NCBI RefSeq assembly: GCF_014201415.1
Contig: NZ_JACHEH010000004.1
Coordinates: 453,197-517,196, forward strand
From: Chelatococcus composti
GTDB lineage: Bacteria > Pseudomonadota > Alphaproteobacteria > Rhizobiales > Beijerinckiaceae
Length of the DNA stretch: 64,000 bases
Direction: 5' to 3'
The position numbers and the translations under genes are program-made. Numbering within the stretch: the first letter of the stretch is position 1; the number at the start of each line of letters is the position of its first letter. Positions 54,871 to 63,983 of the stretch are shown here, piece after piece. Below the pieces are notes generated by a model. It made no database searches. It was given only the letters and a program-made list of their open reading frames with translations, and had not been told where the DNA came from.

Positions 54871-54934
54871 GCAAGCGCTCAGCGGGGGGATAGCGGCACC
54901 TCGGCCTTGCAGGGGACATGGCAAGCGCTCAGCG
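54871..54934. repeat. Pair of 14-bp direct repeats upstream of gldA
   Basis: GCAAGCGCTCAGCG occurs at 54871-54884 and 54921-54934, exactly 50 bases apart, about 110-175 bases upstream of the gldA start. The core AAGCGCT resembles half of many LacI-family operators, so these may be regulator sites for gldA. No LacI-type gene is in the window. Confidence 0.6.
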
Positions 54935-55048
54935 CACCTGTTGAGGTACCGAGGCTCTTCCGCGAAGAATGTGAGCCCGTGAGCCAACGTCCTCCGTCTG
55001 CACCGCAGCGCCTCCCGCGCCCAGTTGGATGAATGGCATCCACAATAC

Positions 55049-55080
55049 TTATCGGACATATTATTAATAAATATCGATAA
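55049..55080. repeat. AT-rich inverted repeat at start of accessory island
   Basis: TTATCG (55049-55054) and CGATAA (55075-55080) flank 20 bases of almost pure A/T. The similarity extends outward imperfectly (CAATA on the left, AATATTGG on the right). It lies about 95 bases before the lipoprotein gene and may be an operator, promoter region or element border. Confidence 0.45.
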
Positions 55081-55173
55081 GGAATATTGGCTTGACCAAC
55101 CTACAACAGCCGCTAGATGTAATGTTCCTGCTATCGGCTTTCGGAGCAGGAGTTCCTATTGGGGGGCTGACCA

Positions 55174-55572
55174 TTGAAAGCTGTATATATCTCTCTTGTA
55201 GCGGCTGGCCTTCTGGCTGCGTGCAACACGACCTCTTCGTCAAGCATTCCGTCGGATGCCAAGCCGATGTCGGTTTCCTTCCGGTGGTGCTCCGGGTCTC
55301 CGGAGTTCCAGCTGGGTGGCGTTCCGGCCGGGACGAAAACGCTCTCGTTCCACATGGTCGACAAGCACGCTCAGAGCTTCCAGCACGGCGGCGGCGAAGT
55401 CGCATACAGCGGCAGCAATACAATTCCGTGCGGCGCTCTGACTGGCGGACGGTATATTGGGCCCAATCCCCCTCCGCCTCAGGTACACGAATACGAATGG
55501 ACCGTTTTGGCTAAGGATGCCAGCGGCAAAGTCATCGGCGCGGGCAAAGCATCGCGGAAATTCCCGGAATAA
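55174..55572 (+). CDS. Lipoprotein with divergent PEBP (YbhB/YbcL-like) domain
   Basis: 132 residues from a TTG with GGGGGG upstream. The lipobox LLAAC at residue 17 predicts lipidation. The mature protein follows the phosphatidylethanolamine-binding protein pattern: GSPEFQLGGVPAGTKTLSFHMVDKHAQ, then GGRYIGPNPPPPQVHEYEWTVLAKD. The central ligand-pocket region is shortened and lacks the usual HWxxxN. Bacterial PEBPs have poorly known roles, some in protease or kinase inhibition. It is isolated, with a strong terminator, in AT-rich surroundings. Confidence 0.65.
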   Translation: MKAVYISLVAAGLLAACNTTSSSSIPSDAKPMSVSFRWCSGSPEFQLGGVPAGTKTLSFHMVDKHAQSFQHGGGEVAYSGSNTIPCGALTGGRYIGPNPPPPQVHEYEWTVLAKDASGKVIGAGKASRKFPE

Positions 55573-55588
55573 CTATACGCAATGTGCC

Positions 55589-55617
55589 CCGCGTGAGCAC
55601 AGCTCACGCGGTTTTTT
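55589..55617 (+). terminator. Rho-independent terminator after the PEBP lipoprotein
   Basis: Perfect ten-base-pair stem (55589-55598 and 55602-55611), loop ACA, then six T. It lies 17 bases after the stop codon and strongly supports the lipoprotein as a real expressed unit. Confidence 0.92.
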
Positions 55618-55760
55618 CTTGCGACAATTCTTGGTGTATACAGGAAAACGACAAAGACACCCGACCAGATAAAAGGTGCCCACACGAAAAATCGGAACAC
55701 GAACTCTCTTGTTCAAGAGCGAGGCACCAACGCTCCCATCGTCATTGACCGAGTGCAACC

Positions 55761-55910
55761 TCAATGCACGAGGCCGACGACGACGGCGAGCGTGAAGCCG
55801 AAGGCCGCGGCGAATACGGCATAGGCGGTCACCGCCCGCGCCGTCGCGTCCGAGAGCCGGCCCCTGCGCGCCGACCGCACCGGCCGGGAGATGGTCAGGA
55901 AATCAGCCAT
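55761..55910 (-). CDS. 49-residue single-helix membrane protein
   Basis: Starts at ATG 55910 with GGAGGAACGAC immediately upstream, an ideal ribosome site. Residues 1-24 are basic (SRPVRSARRGRLSDATARA), and residues 26-48 are a hydrophobic helix ending at LVVGLVH-like sequence (YAVFAAAFGFTLAVVVG). It is predicted to have the N-terminus in the cytoplasm. No homologue is recalled. Small membrane proteins of this shape regulate or stabilise membrane partners. There is no nearby partner. Confidence 0.6.
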   Translation of the reverse strand: MADFLTISRPVRSARRGRLSDATARAVTAYAVFAAAFGFTLAVVVGLVH

Positions 55911-56001
55911 GTCGTTCCTCCAACGCCATGCAGCCGGCACTCAACGACGGGCGCAGCGGATTGGTTCCTTGAAACGTGCGTGAAGCTCCGGGCCGGCCCG
56001 A

Positions 56002-56166
56002 TCACCAGAGCCCGTGCGCGCATCCGAGCAGCGCATGCGCTTCGGGGCAGCGTGCGGTCTCTTCATCGCTGTGTGCGTGTGTCGCGTGCTGCGATGCAGC
56101 TGAATGGAGATGCGCCACCAGCCGGGCGAGCCAGGTGCTCAGGAGCTTCGGGAACGGCTCTTTCAT
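56002..56166 (-). CDS. Possible 54-residue His/Cys-containing small protein
   Basis: ATG at 56166, after AGAGG that directly abuts the start codon and so is a poor ribosome site. The product has a Leu/Trp helix (PKLLSTWLARLVAHLHSA) followed by HATHAHSDEETARCPEAHALLGCAHG, with several His and two Cys that could bind metal. It lies upstream of the 49-residue membrane protein on the same strand. Weakly supported. Confidence 0.3.
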   Translation of the reverse strand: MKEPFPKLLSTWLARLVAHLHSAASQHATHAHSDEETARCPEAHALLGCAHGLW

Positions 56167-56403
56167 CCTCTGATCCCCGTCGTGCCGCCCCGGGCGGCTT
56201 GCGCACTTTCGGCCGGAGTATGGGCCGCGGCGCAGCGATGTCAATTATGTTGATAAATTTAGTAGCATAAAATTCGAGCGTTCGCCGCAGCAGGCGCTTT
56301 ACGGTTTTCCGGACGCCCGCCCCTAAACGTCTGGTCGGCAACGGCTTTGGAGCGCACGCCACCGGAACAATTTCATAATGTCTATCGATTAAGTAGATAT
56401 TTA

Positions 56404-56432
56404 TTGACAGGCCCTGGCATCCGTGGTGCTAT
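56404..56432 (+). promoter_or_regulatory. Candidate promoter upstream of the sulfonate cluster
   Basis: TTGACA, 17 bases, TGCTAT. It is preceded by an AT-rich stretch with TCTATCGATTAAGTAGATA, a partial palindrome. It lies 400 bases before the FMN reductase gene. The interval 56167-56831 holds no gene I can support. A TTG-started frame of 76 codons covers part of it but lacks a ribosome site. Confidence 0.35.
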
Positions 56433-56831
56433 GGCGGGGCTCGCCAGATGGATGGATGAGCGCCGCGGTGATTTGATTGCAGCTTGCGCCGCGTCATCAA
56501 ACGCTAAAGCGCCACGGAGCGACCTCCGCCTCGTGGTCCATGATCGAGAGGTTGGGAGATGTCACGTTTCCTCATGAGAGCCTGCTGTCGTAGCTGAGGC
56601 TCGGGCGCACGCCGCCTTCACGACCCCCTGAAAATTCATTCCGAACGTCGGCGCCGCGCCGGCGGAGGGAGCTTTTATGTCCAATTCCGCAGCCTCGACC
56701 CGCACCGGGTCGCGTGCACCCGCCCGCTCGCCCGCAGCCGGGCGCCAGGGTTGGTCCCCCCGAACCGACAACTCCGCCCCGCAACGGACGGCGCAGCCCG
56801 TCCGCGGTGTCGGCCACGAAGGAGGCTCACG

Positions 56832-57395
56832 ATGAGCCGGTTGAGCATCGTCGCCGTGAGCGGCAACACACATCGCCCGTCCCGCACGCGGCTTCTGGTC
56901 GAGGCCATTGCTGCCGAGGTGGGCTCCTGGCGCAGCATCGACCTTGAAGTGTTCGACCTCGTCGATATCGGCGAGGAGATCGGCGCCTTCAGCCGCGCAG
57001 CGCTCGGCCCTCGGGCCGCAGCGATCATCCGGACGATCGCGGCCGCGGATGGCCTTATCGTCGGCAGCCCGGTCTACAAGGGTTCCTACACCGGGCTCTT
57101 CAAGCACCTCTTCGACCTCGTCGAGCCGCAGGCTCTGGCGGGCAAGCCCGTCATCGCCTCTGCCACCGGCGGCGGCCACCGTCACGCGCTCGTCGTGGAA
57201 CATCAGCTGCGTCCGCTCTTCGGCTTCTTCGGCGCCCATACGGTGCCCACCGGCGTCTACGCGAGCGCGGAGGATTTTGCCGACGGCGCCCCTTCGCCCC
57301 AGCTCCAGCAACGCATCGCGGACGCCGCCTTCGAATTCGACCGTCTGCTCTCGCTCGGCAGGGCGAACCGCCCCTCGGTGGCGCGCGTCGCCTGA
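56832..57395 (+). CDS. NADPH-dependent FMN reductase (SsuE/MsuE type)
   Basis: 187 residues from the ATG at 56832, with GGAGG upstream. The flavodoxin-like fold has SIVAVSGNTHRPSRTRLLVEAI, ADGLIVGSPVYKGSYTGLFKHLFDLV and ASATGGGHRHALVVEHQLRPLFGFFGA, a signature of SsuE/MsuE. It supplies reduced FMN to the flavin monooxygenase encoded later in the operon. It heads the sulfonate-type gene cluster. Confidence 0.9.
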   Translation: MSRLSIVAVSGNTHRPSRTRLLVEAIAAEVGSWRSIDLEVFDLVDIGEEIGAFSRAALGPRAAAIIRTIAAADGLIVGSPVYKGSYTGLFKHLFDLVEPQALAGKPVIASATGGGHRHALVVEHQLRPLFGFFGAHTVPTGVYASAEDFADGAPSPQLQQRIADAAFEFDRLLSLGRANRPSVARVA

Positions 57396-57438
57396 CCGCC
57401 GGCAACATCATGGCCGGAAACGGCCCAGGAGATCGATC

Positions 57439-58440
57439 ATGCCCCTCAGGACCGGACTTGCTGCGCTGCTGCTGGCCGCCGCTGTCGCATCGGCGCCGGC
57501 CGCAGCCGCGGGCGACGACCTGCCGCGCGACGTGCCGGCCGGCACGAAGCTGGTCGTCGCCGACCAGAACGAAGCCCTGCAGACGCTCATGCGAGCCTCC
57601 GGCGAGCACGACCGCCTCGCCGCCGAGGTCACCTATGCGAACTTCCTTGGCGGGCCCGCCATTCTGGAAGCCTTCCGCGCCGGCGCGCTCGACCTTGCCT
57701 CGGTCGGCAACACGCCGCCCATCCAGGCGCAGGCGGCAGGCGAGGCCATCCCGATCGTCGCGGCGGTGACGAGCCAGGTCGTCGACTATTCGCTCGCCGT
57801 GCGGCCAGGCCTCTCGGTGAAGACGCTAGAGGAGCTCAAGGGCAAGCGCATCGCCTATGCCGAGGGCACCGGCCGTCAGCCCTTCGTGCTGCATGCCCTC
57901 AAGGCGGCCGGGCTGACGCGCAAGGATGTCGTGCTCGTGCCCCTGCGCGTTTCCGACTTTCCGGACGCGATCCGCACAGGGCAGGTCGATGTGGCGGTGC
58001 TGAATGAGCCCCACTTCTCGCGCTACCTCGCCGACACCGAGGGGGCGAGTGCCCTGCCTGACAGCGAGCATGACCGGCTGCCGCGGCGCCTGTCCTATCT
58101 CTACGCCAGCGCCAAGGCCCTCTCCGACCCCGGCAAGGCTGCCGCCATCCGCGATTTCGTGACGCGCTGGATCAAGGCCAGGCGCTGGGCCGCCGCCAAT
58201 ACCGACGCCTGGGTGAAGGCCTATTTCGTAGACCGCCAGCGCCTTTCGGCCGAGGACGGCCGGGCCATCACCCTGTCGGAGGGCGAGCCGGTCTTCCCGC
58301 TGCTGTCGCAGCTCGTGCCGCGCCAGCAGGAGCTGGTCGACATCATCTACGAGGCCGGAGACCTGCCGGAGCGCCTCGATGCGTCCAAGCAGTTCGACCT
58401 GCGCTTCGACGCGGTCATCTCCGAAGCGGCCGGCGACTGA
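57439..58440 (+). CDS. Aliphatic sulfonate-type binding protein (SsuA-like)
   Basis: 333 residues from the ATG at 57439. The signal peptide ends near AAAAG. The mature protein has the SsuA/TauA/NrtA fold: FLGGPAILEAFRAGALDLASVGNTPPI and YSLAVRPGLSVKTLEELKGKRIAYAEGTGRQPF. It would capture sulfonates or other organosulfur compounds. It lies 43 bases after the FMN reductase gene. Confidence 0.87.
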   Translation: MPLRTGLAALLLAAAVASAPAAAAGDDLPRDVPAGTKLVVADQNEALQTLMRASGEHDRLAAEVTYANFLGGPAILEAFRAGALDLASVGNTPPIQAQAAGEAIPIVAAVTSQVVDYSLAVRPGLSVKTLEELKGKRIAYAEGTGRQPFVLHALKAAGLTRKDVVLVPLRVSDFPDAIRTGQVDVAVLNEPHFSRYLADTEGASALPDSEHDRLPRRLSYLYASAKALSDPGKAAAIRDFVTRWIKARRWAAANTDAWVKAYFVDRQRLSAEDGRAITLSEGEPVFPLLSQLVPRQQELVDIIYEAGDLPERLDASKQFDLRFDAVISEAAGD

Positions 58441-58467
58441 GCCCGCGCGAAGGACGAGGAGGTTTCC

Positions 58468-59340
58468 ATGACCATTGTCTCCCCGCGCGAGTTCTACGGG
58501 GCGTCCGCCTGGCGCGGCTTTCCGGGCCCCTCGACGCGCAAGGCCGGCAGGGCGGATCGGCCCGCGCGGCCGCTGACGCCGCGCCGGCTCGGCCCGGGCG
58601 GCCAGCTGTTCGGTCCCGCCCTCGTTCTGGTGATCTGGGAGCTCGCGTCACTGACGGGACTGCTGTCACCGCGCCTGCTCGCCGCGCCGTCGACGGCGGT
58701 CGCGACCGGCTACAGGCTGCTGGTCGAAGGCGTGCTGGTGCAGCATTTTCTCGCTTCCGCCGAACGGGCCTATCTGGGCCTTGCGATCGGCGTCGCCCTC
58801 GGCCTCGCGCTCGCCCTCATCGCGGGCCTGACGAGACTCGGCGAAGCCACGATTGACGGGCTCGTCCAGATCAAGCGTGCCATCCCCACGCTGGCGCTCA
58901 TCCCCCTCGCCATCCTGTGGCTGGGTATCGGCGAGACCATGAAGGTCGCGCTCATCGTCACGAGCGTTCTGGTGCCGGTCTACATCAACACCCACGCGGC
59001 GCTGCGCGGCATCGACCTGCGCTACGTCGAGCTCGCCCGGACGGTGGGCCTGTCGCGGCTCGAGTTCATCCGCCGCGTCGCGCTGCCGGGCGCCCTGCCC
59101 GGCTTCTTCACCGGCCTGCGGCTGGCGGTGACCATGTGCTGGACTGCGCTCGTTGTGCTGGAGCAGATCAACACGACGGAGGGCATCGGCTACCTCATGA
59201 ACCGGGCCCGCGACTACGGCCAGACGGACGTCATCGTGGTCGGGCTCGTTGTCTACGCCGCCCTCGGCCTCCTGTCCGACGGCGCCGTGCGCTGGTGGGA
59301 ACGCCGGGTCCTCTCCTATCGCAAGGTGATCGGAACATGA
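58468..59340 (+). CDS. Sulfonate-type ABC permease (SsuC-like)
   Basis: 290 residues. A hydrophilic Arg/Pro-rich N-terminus of about 45 residues precedes six helices. The EAA loop ARTVGLSRLEFIRRVALPGALPGFFTGLR and the segment IKRAIPTLALIPLAILWLGIGE are typical of SsuC/TauC. It overlaps the ATPase gene by ATGA, indicating coupling. Confidence 0.9.
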   Translation: MTIVSPREFYGASAWRGFPGPSTRKAGRADRPARPLTPRRLGPGGQLFGPALVLVIWELASLTGLLSPRLLAAPSTAVATGYRLLVEGVLVQHFLASAERAYLGLAIGVALGLALALIAGLTRLGEATIDGLVQIKRAIPTLALIPLAILWLGIGETMKVALIVTSVLVPVYINTHAALRGIDLRYVELARTVGLSRLEFIRRVALPGALPGFFTGLRLAVTMCWTALVVLEQINTTEGIGYLMNRARDYGQTDVIVVGLVVYAALGLLSDGAVRWWERRVLSYRKVIGT

Positions 59341-60077
59341 CGACGCTGCGCCTCGAAGCGGCCGCCCCGGTCGCGCGCCCCGCCGCCGTTGTGCTCGAAG
59401 GCCTGAGCCGGGGGTTCGGGGGCCGCCGGATCCTCGACGGCATCTCGCTCACCATCGCGGCCGGCGAATTCGTCGCGCTCATCGGCCGCAGCGGCTCGGG
59501 CAAGAGCACCCTCCTGCGGACCCTCGCCCGGCTCGACGACGATGCCGAGCGCGAAGGCGTGCTGCACGTGCCGGCCCAATCCTCCGTGCTCTTCCAGGAT
59601 GCGCGGCTACTGCCCTGGATCCGCGTGCTCGACAACGTGATGCTCGGCCTGCGCGACAGCGAAGCCCGCAGCCGCGCGCTCAAACTGCTCGCGGACGTCG
59701 GCCTCGCCGGCCGGGAGGCCGCCTGGCCGGAAACCCTGTCGGGCGGGGAGAAGCAGCGTGTCGCCCTCGCCCGCGCGCTGGCGCACGAGCCGGAACTGCT
59801 GCTGGCGGACGAGCCCTTCGGCGCGCTCGACGCCCTGACCCGCCTGCGCATGCACGCGCTGCTGTTCCAGCTCATCGGCAGATACAGGCCGACGGTGCTC
59901 CTCGTCACGCATGATGTCGACGAGGCGCTCACCCTGGCGGATCGCGTGCTCGTGATGGAAGAAGGCCGCATCGCGCTGGACCGGCCAGTCGACCTGCCCC
60001 ACCCGCGGCGCCCCTCCGACGCTCGCTACGAAACCCTTCGCCGCAGCCTTCTGGCGGCGCTCGGCGTCTTTGCCTGA
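59337..60077 (+). CDS. Sulfonate-type ABC ATPase (SsuB-like)
   Basis: 246 residues. Walker A is GRSGSGKST, the signature LSGGEKQRVALARAL, Walker B LLLADEPFGALDALTR and the switch His in VTHDVDEAL. The Q-loop is FQDARLLPWIRV, as in SsuB/TauB. It completes the importer with the two preceding genes. Confidence 0.92.
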   Translation: MTTLRLEAAAPVARPAAVVLEGLSRGFGGRRILDGISLTIAAGEFVALIGRSGSGKSTLLRTLARLDDDAEREGVLHVPAQSSVLFQDARLLPWIRVLDNVMLGLRDSEARSRALKLLADVGLAGREAAWPETLSGGEKQRVALARALAHEPELLLADEPFGALDALTRLRMHALLFQLIGRYRPTVLLVTHDVDEALTLADRVLVMEEGRIALDRPVDLPHPRRPSDARYETLRRSLLAALGVFA

Positions 60078-60104
60078 CAGCCCTCACCGGTCGGGAGAAC
60101 CGTC

Positions 60105-61457
60105 ATGACCAGACAGCTCCACTTCAACCTCTTCGTGCACGGGCGCGGCCACCACGAGGCCGCCTGGCGGCATCCCGCCGCCACGACGCAGTCCCTCACA
60201 GACATCACCTATTACCAGGACCTCGCCCGCCGCGCCGAGGCAGCCCTGTTCGACGCCATCTTCTTTGCCGATGCGCTCGCCATCAGCCATGAGGTCGAGC
60301 ACAACGCGCGCGGCGGCCTCGAGCCGCTGACGACGCTCGCGGCGCTGGCCGGCGTCACCGAACGGCTCGGCCTCATCGCCACCGCCTCCACCACCTATAC
60401 CGAGCCCTTCAACCTTGCCCGCCAGTTCGCCTCGCTCGATCACATCAGCAACGGGCGCGTCGGCTGGAACATCGTCACATCCTGGGTCACGGGCGCGGGT
60501 CCCAACTTCGGTTACGACCATCAGATCGAGCACGCCGAGCGTTACGAGCGTGCCACCGAATTCGTCGAGGTCGTTTCCAAGCTCTGGGACAGCTGGGCCG
60601 ACGACGCCGTACTCGACGACCGTGCGGCGGGCCGCTACGCCGACCCCACGCGCATCCGGCGCATCGACCATGTCGGGCGCTGGCACAAGGTGCGCGGGCC
60701 GCTGAACATTTCCCGCCCGCCCCAGGGGCGGCCGGTCTTCGTCCAGGCCGGCTCGTCGACCACCGGGCGGCGTTTCGCTGCCGCCCATGCCGAGGCGATC
60801 TTCACTGCCCACCTGGAGAAAGCATCGGCCGTAGCCTTCTATCGCGACATCAAGGATCAGGCCTCGGCGCTCGGGCGGTTGCCGGAGGAGATCGTCATCC
60901 TGCCCGGCATCAGCCCTGTCATCGGCTCCACCGAGGCCGAGGCCCAGCGCCTCGACCGCGAGCTCAACGAGCTCACTGTTCCCGCCGTCGGCCTCGAGCA
61001 CCTGTCCAACCGCTTCGGCGGCCACGACTTCTCCCATCTCGATCTCGACGCCGTGCTCTCGGTCGACGACTTTCCTGACCCGGAGACGGTCCAGGCCGCC
61101 CGCAGCCGCACGGAGGTGATCATCTCCTTCGTGCGGCGGGAGCGCCCGACACTGCGCGCCCTGCTGCACAAGCTCGCGGGCGCGCGCGGCCACCTGACTG
61201 TCGTGGGCACGCCCGAGCAGATCGCCAATACCATCGAGGACTGGTTTGAGAGCGGCGCGGCTGACGGCTTCAACGTGATGCCGCCCATCCTGCCCTACCT
61301 CTTCGACGTCTTCGCCGATGAGGTGGTCCCGATCCTGCAGAAGCGCGGCCTGTTCAGAACGCGCTACGAGGGCCGCACCTTGCGCGATCACTACGGGCTG
61401 GAACGGCCGGCAAACCGCTTCTTCGAGCAGGCATCGCCGGCGCTCGAACCGGCCTAG
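60105..61457 (+). CDS. LLM-class flavin monooxygenase, NtaA/SnaA/DszA type
   Basis: 450 residues of the bacterial luciferase-like family: DAIFFADALAISHEVEHNARGGLEPLTTLAAL, STTYTEPFNLARQFASLDHISNGRVGWNIVTSW and PVFVQAGSSTTGRRFAAAHAEAIF. These match the NtaA/SnaA/DszA branch, which oxidises nitrilotriacetate, EDTA, sulfones or related compounds with FMNH2. Next to a sulfonate-type importer and FMN reductase it probably cleaves a C-S bond to release sulfite. Substrate not deducible. Confidence 0.88.
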   Translation: MTRQLHFNLFVHGRGHHEAAWRHPAATTQSLTDITYYQDLARRAEAALFDAIFFADALAISHEVEHNARGGLEPLTTLAALAGVTERLGLIATASTTYTEPFNLARQFASLDHISNGRVGWNIVTSWVTGAGPNFGYDHQIEHAERYERATEFVEVVSKLWDSWADDAVLDDRAAGRYADPTRIRRIDHVGRWHKVRGPLNISRPPQGRPVFVQAGSSTTGRRFAAAHAEAIFTAHLEKASAVAFYRDIKDQASALGRLPEEIVILPGISPVIGSTEAEAQRLDRELNELTVPAVGLEHLSNRFGGHDFSHLDLDAVLSVDDFPDPETVQAARSRTEVIISFVRRERPTLRALLHKLAGARGHLTVVGTPEQIANTIEDWFESGAADGFNVMPPILPYLFDVFADEVVPILQKRGLFRTRYEGRTLRDHYGLERPANRFFEQASPALEPA

Positions 61458-61553
61458 CTGCGGCACGGTGGCGCTCGACGGGGCGAGAAAAAGGCCCTAT
61501 TTCTACCGCTTACCTAGAATAATACCCACCCTGCCGGACGCCGCCGCCGCAAA

Positions 61554-62003
61554 ATGCTGACAAAAAAGGGAAAGTACGGGCTCAAGGCCCTGGTCCATCT
61601 CGCGGGACTGGGAGGCGAGGAACTGGCCCAGGTCTCGGACATCGCCGAAGCGGAGCGCATTCCGAAGAAGTTTCTCGACGCCATCCTCGCCGAGTTGCGC
61701 AATGCCGGCTTCGTCCAGAGCCGCAAAGGCAAGCACGGTGGCTACCGCCTGGCCCGCCCCGCGCACGAGATTTCTGTGGGGCAGGTCATCCGCGTTCTCG
61801 ACGGGCCCCTGGCGCCGATCCCCTGTGCCAGCCGGACGCGCTACGAGCCCTGTGAGGACTGTGTTTCGGAGGAGCATTGCTCCGTGCGTCTGATGATGCT
61901 CGATGTGCGCAACGCCATCGCGGCCGTTCTGGACGGACGCACCTTGGCGGACATGCGCGCGCTCGGTAACGTCAGAGAGCTTGAGTTGATCTATCATATC
62001 TGA
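61554..62003 (+). CDS. Rrf2-family regulator with four clustered cysteines
   Basis: 149 residues. The N-terminal winged HTH has KKGKYGLKALVHLAGLGG and FVQSRKGKHGGYRLARPAHEISVGQVIRVLDGPLAPI. The cluster region has cysteines in IPCASRTRYEPCEDCVSEEHC, so it could bind an Fe-S cluster, although the spacing differs from IscR. It lies between the sulfonate cluster and an FAD/NAD(P)-binding protein and may respond to sulfur or redox status. The upstream 61510-61530 stretch is AT-rich and may hold its operator. Confidence 0.88.
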   Translation: MLTKKGKYGLKALVHLAGLGGEELAQVSDIAEAERIPKKFLDAILAELRNAGFVQSRKGKHGGYRLARPAHEISVGQVIRVLDGPLAPIPCASRTRYEPCEDCVSEEHCSVRLMMLDVRNAIAAVLDGRTLADMRALGNVRELELIYHI

Positions 62004-62070
62004 CGGCGCCCCGCGGCCCGTCGACTGCCCATTTCGATAACGGAAGCCATAGACGAATCCGGAGAGGTCC

Positions 62071-63450
62071 ATGCTGTCGGCCCCGCGCGTGATCATCATA
62101 GGAGGCGGCGCTAGCGGCACCCTGCTCGCCTGTCACCTTCTGCGCGAGCCGCTCCCCGATCTGCGTGTCACCCTGATCGAACCGCGCGATGAGCTTGGCC
62201 CGGGCATCGCCTTCTCGTCCCCGAGCAGCAACCACCTGCTCAACGTTGCCGCCGCCAACATGGGCGCCTTCGCCGACGAGCCGCGGCACTTCTGGCACTG
62301 GCTGGTCCGCAACGGCATGCTCCCGGCATCGGGGGATGCCGAGCCGTTTTTCTTCGCCCCGCGCGCCCTTTATGGAACCTATCTGCGCAGCCTTGTCGAA
62401 CCGCATCTGACCGGCGACGACCGGCCCGGGCGGCTGTCGATCGTGAAGGGCACCTGCGTCGATGTGGCCGAGCGCCCGTCGGGCGTGGAGGTGCGTCTCG
62501 AAGACGGCACCAGCGTGCTCGGCCATGTCGCCGTGCTCGCGACCGGCCACGAGGAGCCGCGGCAGGACGGCTGTCACGTCAGCCCATGGGTGTCACCGTC
62601 CGTTGCCGGCGTCGATCCTGACGCCACGGTGCTCATTCTTGGCACCGGGCTGACGATGGTGGATTACGTGCTGTCGCTGCTCGACGTGCAGCATCGCGGC
62701 CCCATCGTCGCCATGTCGCGCCGGGGGCTGCTGCCGCAGGCGCATCGACGCGTCAAGCCATTGATCATCGATGCCGCTGACGTGCCCTTCGGCACGGATG
62801 TCAGCTACTTCATGCATTGGCTGCGGGAGACCATCGCCTGGGCGCAGGAGCGCGGCGACGACTGGCGCAGCGTCATAGACGGCGTGCGTCCGCATACGCA
62901 GCGCATCTGGCAGAGCTTTTCCGAAAGCTCGAAGCGCCGCTTCCTCACCCACGCCCGCGCCTGGTGGGATGTGCACCGCCACCGCATGCCGCCCGAGGTG
63001 GACGCGCGAATCAAGGCTGCGCTGGCGACCGACCGGGTCCAGCTGATCGCCGCTAAGGTGGTCGCGACCGAACCGCGCGGCGATGGCGCGAGGGTGCGCT
63101 ACCGCCGGCGGGGCGCAAGGCAGGAGGAGGTGCTGGACGTCGACCACATCGTCTCGTGTACTGGCATCGTGACCAATCCCAGCGAGACGAAGAACCCGCT
63201 CCTGCGGGCGCTCTTTGCCAGCGGCCGCGCACGTGTGGACCCGCTCTGCATCGGGCTCGACGTCACCACCGACGGGGCGCTGATTGACCGCGACGGACAC
63301 CCCTCGTCACGGCTGTTCGCAGTGGGCCCCGTGACGCGCGCGGCATTCTGGGAGATCGTCGCCGTGCCGGATATCCGCACGCAGTGCGCCCGGCTCGCGC
63401 GTCGCATCCTCAATGATACGGCCGCCAGTCTGGCCGCCACGCGGCCGTAG
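62071..63450 (+). CDS. FAD/NAD(P)-binding oxidoreductase-like protein
   Basis: 459 residues. The N-terminal FAD-NAD(P)-binding domain (FAD_NAD_binding_9 type) opens with RVIIIGGGASGTLLACHLL and includes ELGPGIAFSSPSSNHLLNVAAANMGAFADEPRHFWHWL. A second Rossmann segment is ATVLILGTGLTMVDYVLSL, and DHIVSCTGIVTNPSETKNPLL closes the flavin site. Members of this family have poorly defined roles, possibly in sulfur or redox metabolism. It follows the Rrf2 gene by 67 bases and is probably in its operon. Confidence 0.8.
   Translation: MLSAPRVIIIGGGASGTLLACHLLREPLPDLRVTLIEPRDELGPGIAFSSPSSNHLLNVAAANMGAFADEPRHFWHWLVRNGMLPASGDAEPFFFAPRALYGTYLRSLVEPHLTGDDRPGRLSIVKGTCVDVAERPSGVEVRLEDGTSVLGHVAVLATGHEEPRQDGCHVSPWVSPSVAGVDPDATVLILGTGLTMVDYVLSLLDVQHRGPIVAMSRRGLLPQAHRRVKPLIIDAADVPFGTDVSYFMHWLRETIAWAQERGDDWRSVIDGVRPHTQRIWQSFSESSKRRFLTHARAWWDVHRHRMPPEVDARIKAALATDRVQLIAAKVVATEPRGDGARVRYRRRGARQEEVLDVDHIVSCTGIVTNPSETKNPLLRALFASGRARVDPLCIGLDVTTDGALIDRDGHPSSRLFAVGPVTRAAFWEIVAVPDIRTQCARLARRILNDTAASLAATRP

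Positions 63451-63983
<533 letters not shown>

Noticed and set aside
55092..55514. 140-codon plus-strand frame overlapping the lipoprotein gene
   Set aside because: It starts in the AT-rich leader without a ribosome site and has no lipobox or domain. The overlapping frame gives a clear lipoprotein with PEBP features and terminator.
56347..56577. 76-codon TTG-started frame in the interval before the sulfonate cluster
   Set aside because: There is no ribosome site, the composition is mixed, and the frame contains a promoter-like TTGACA/TGCTAT. It is more likely regulatory DNA.
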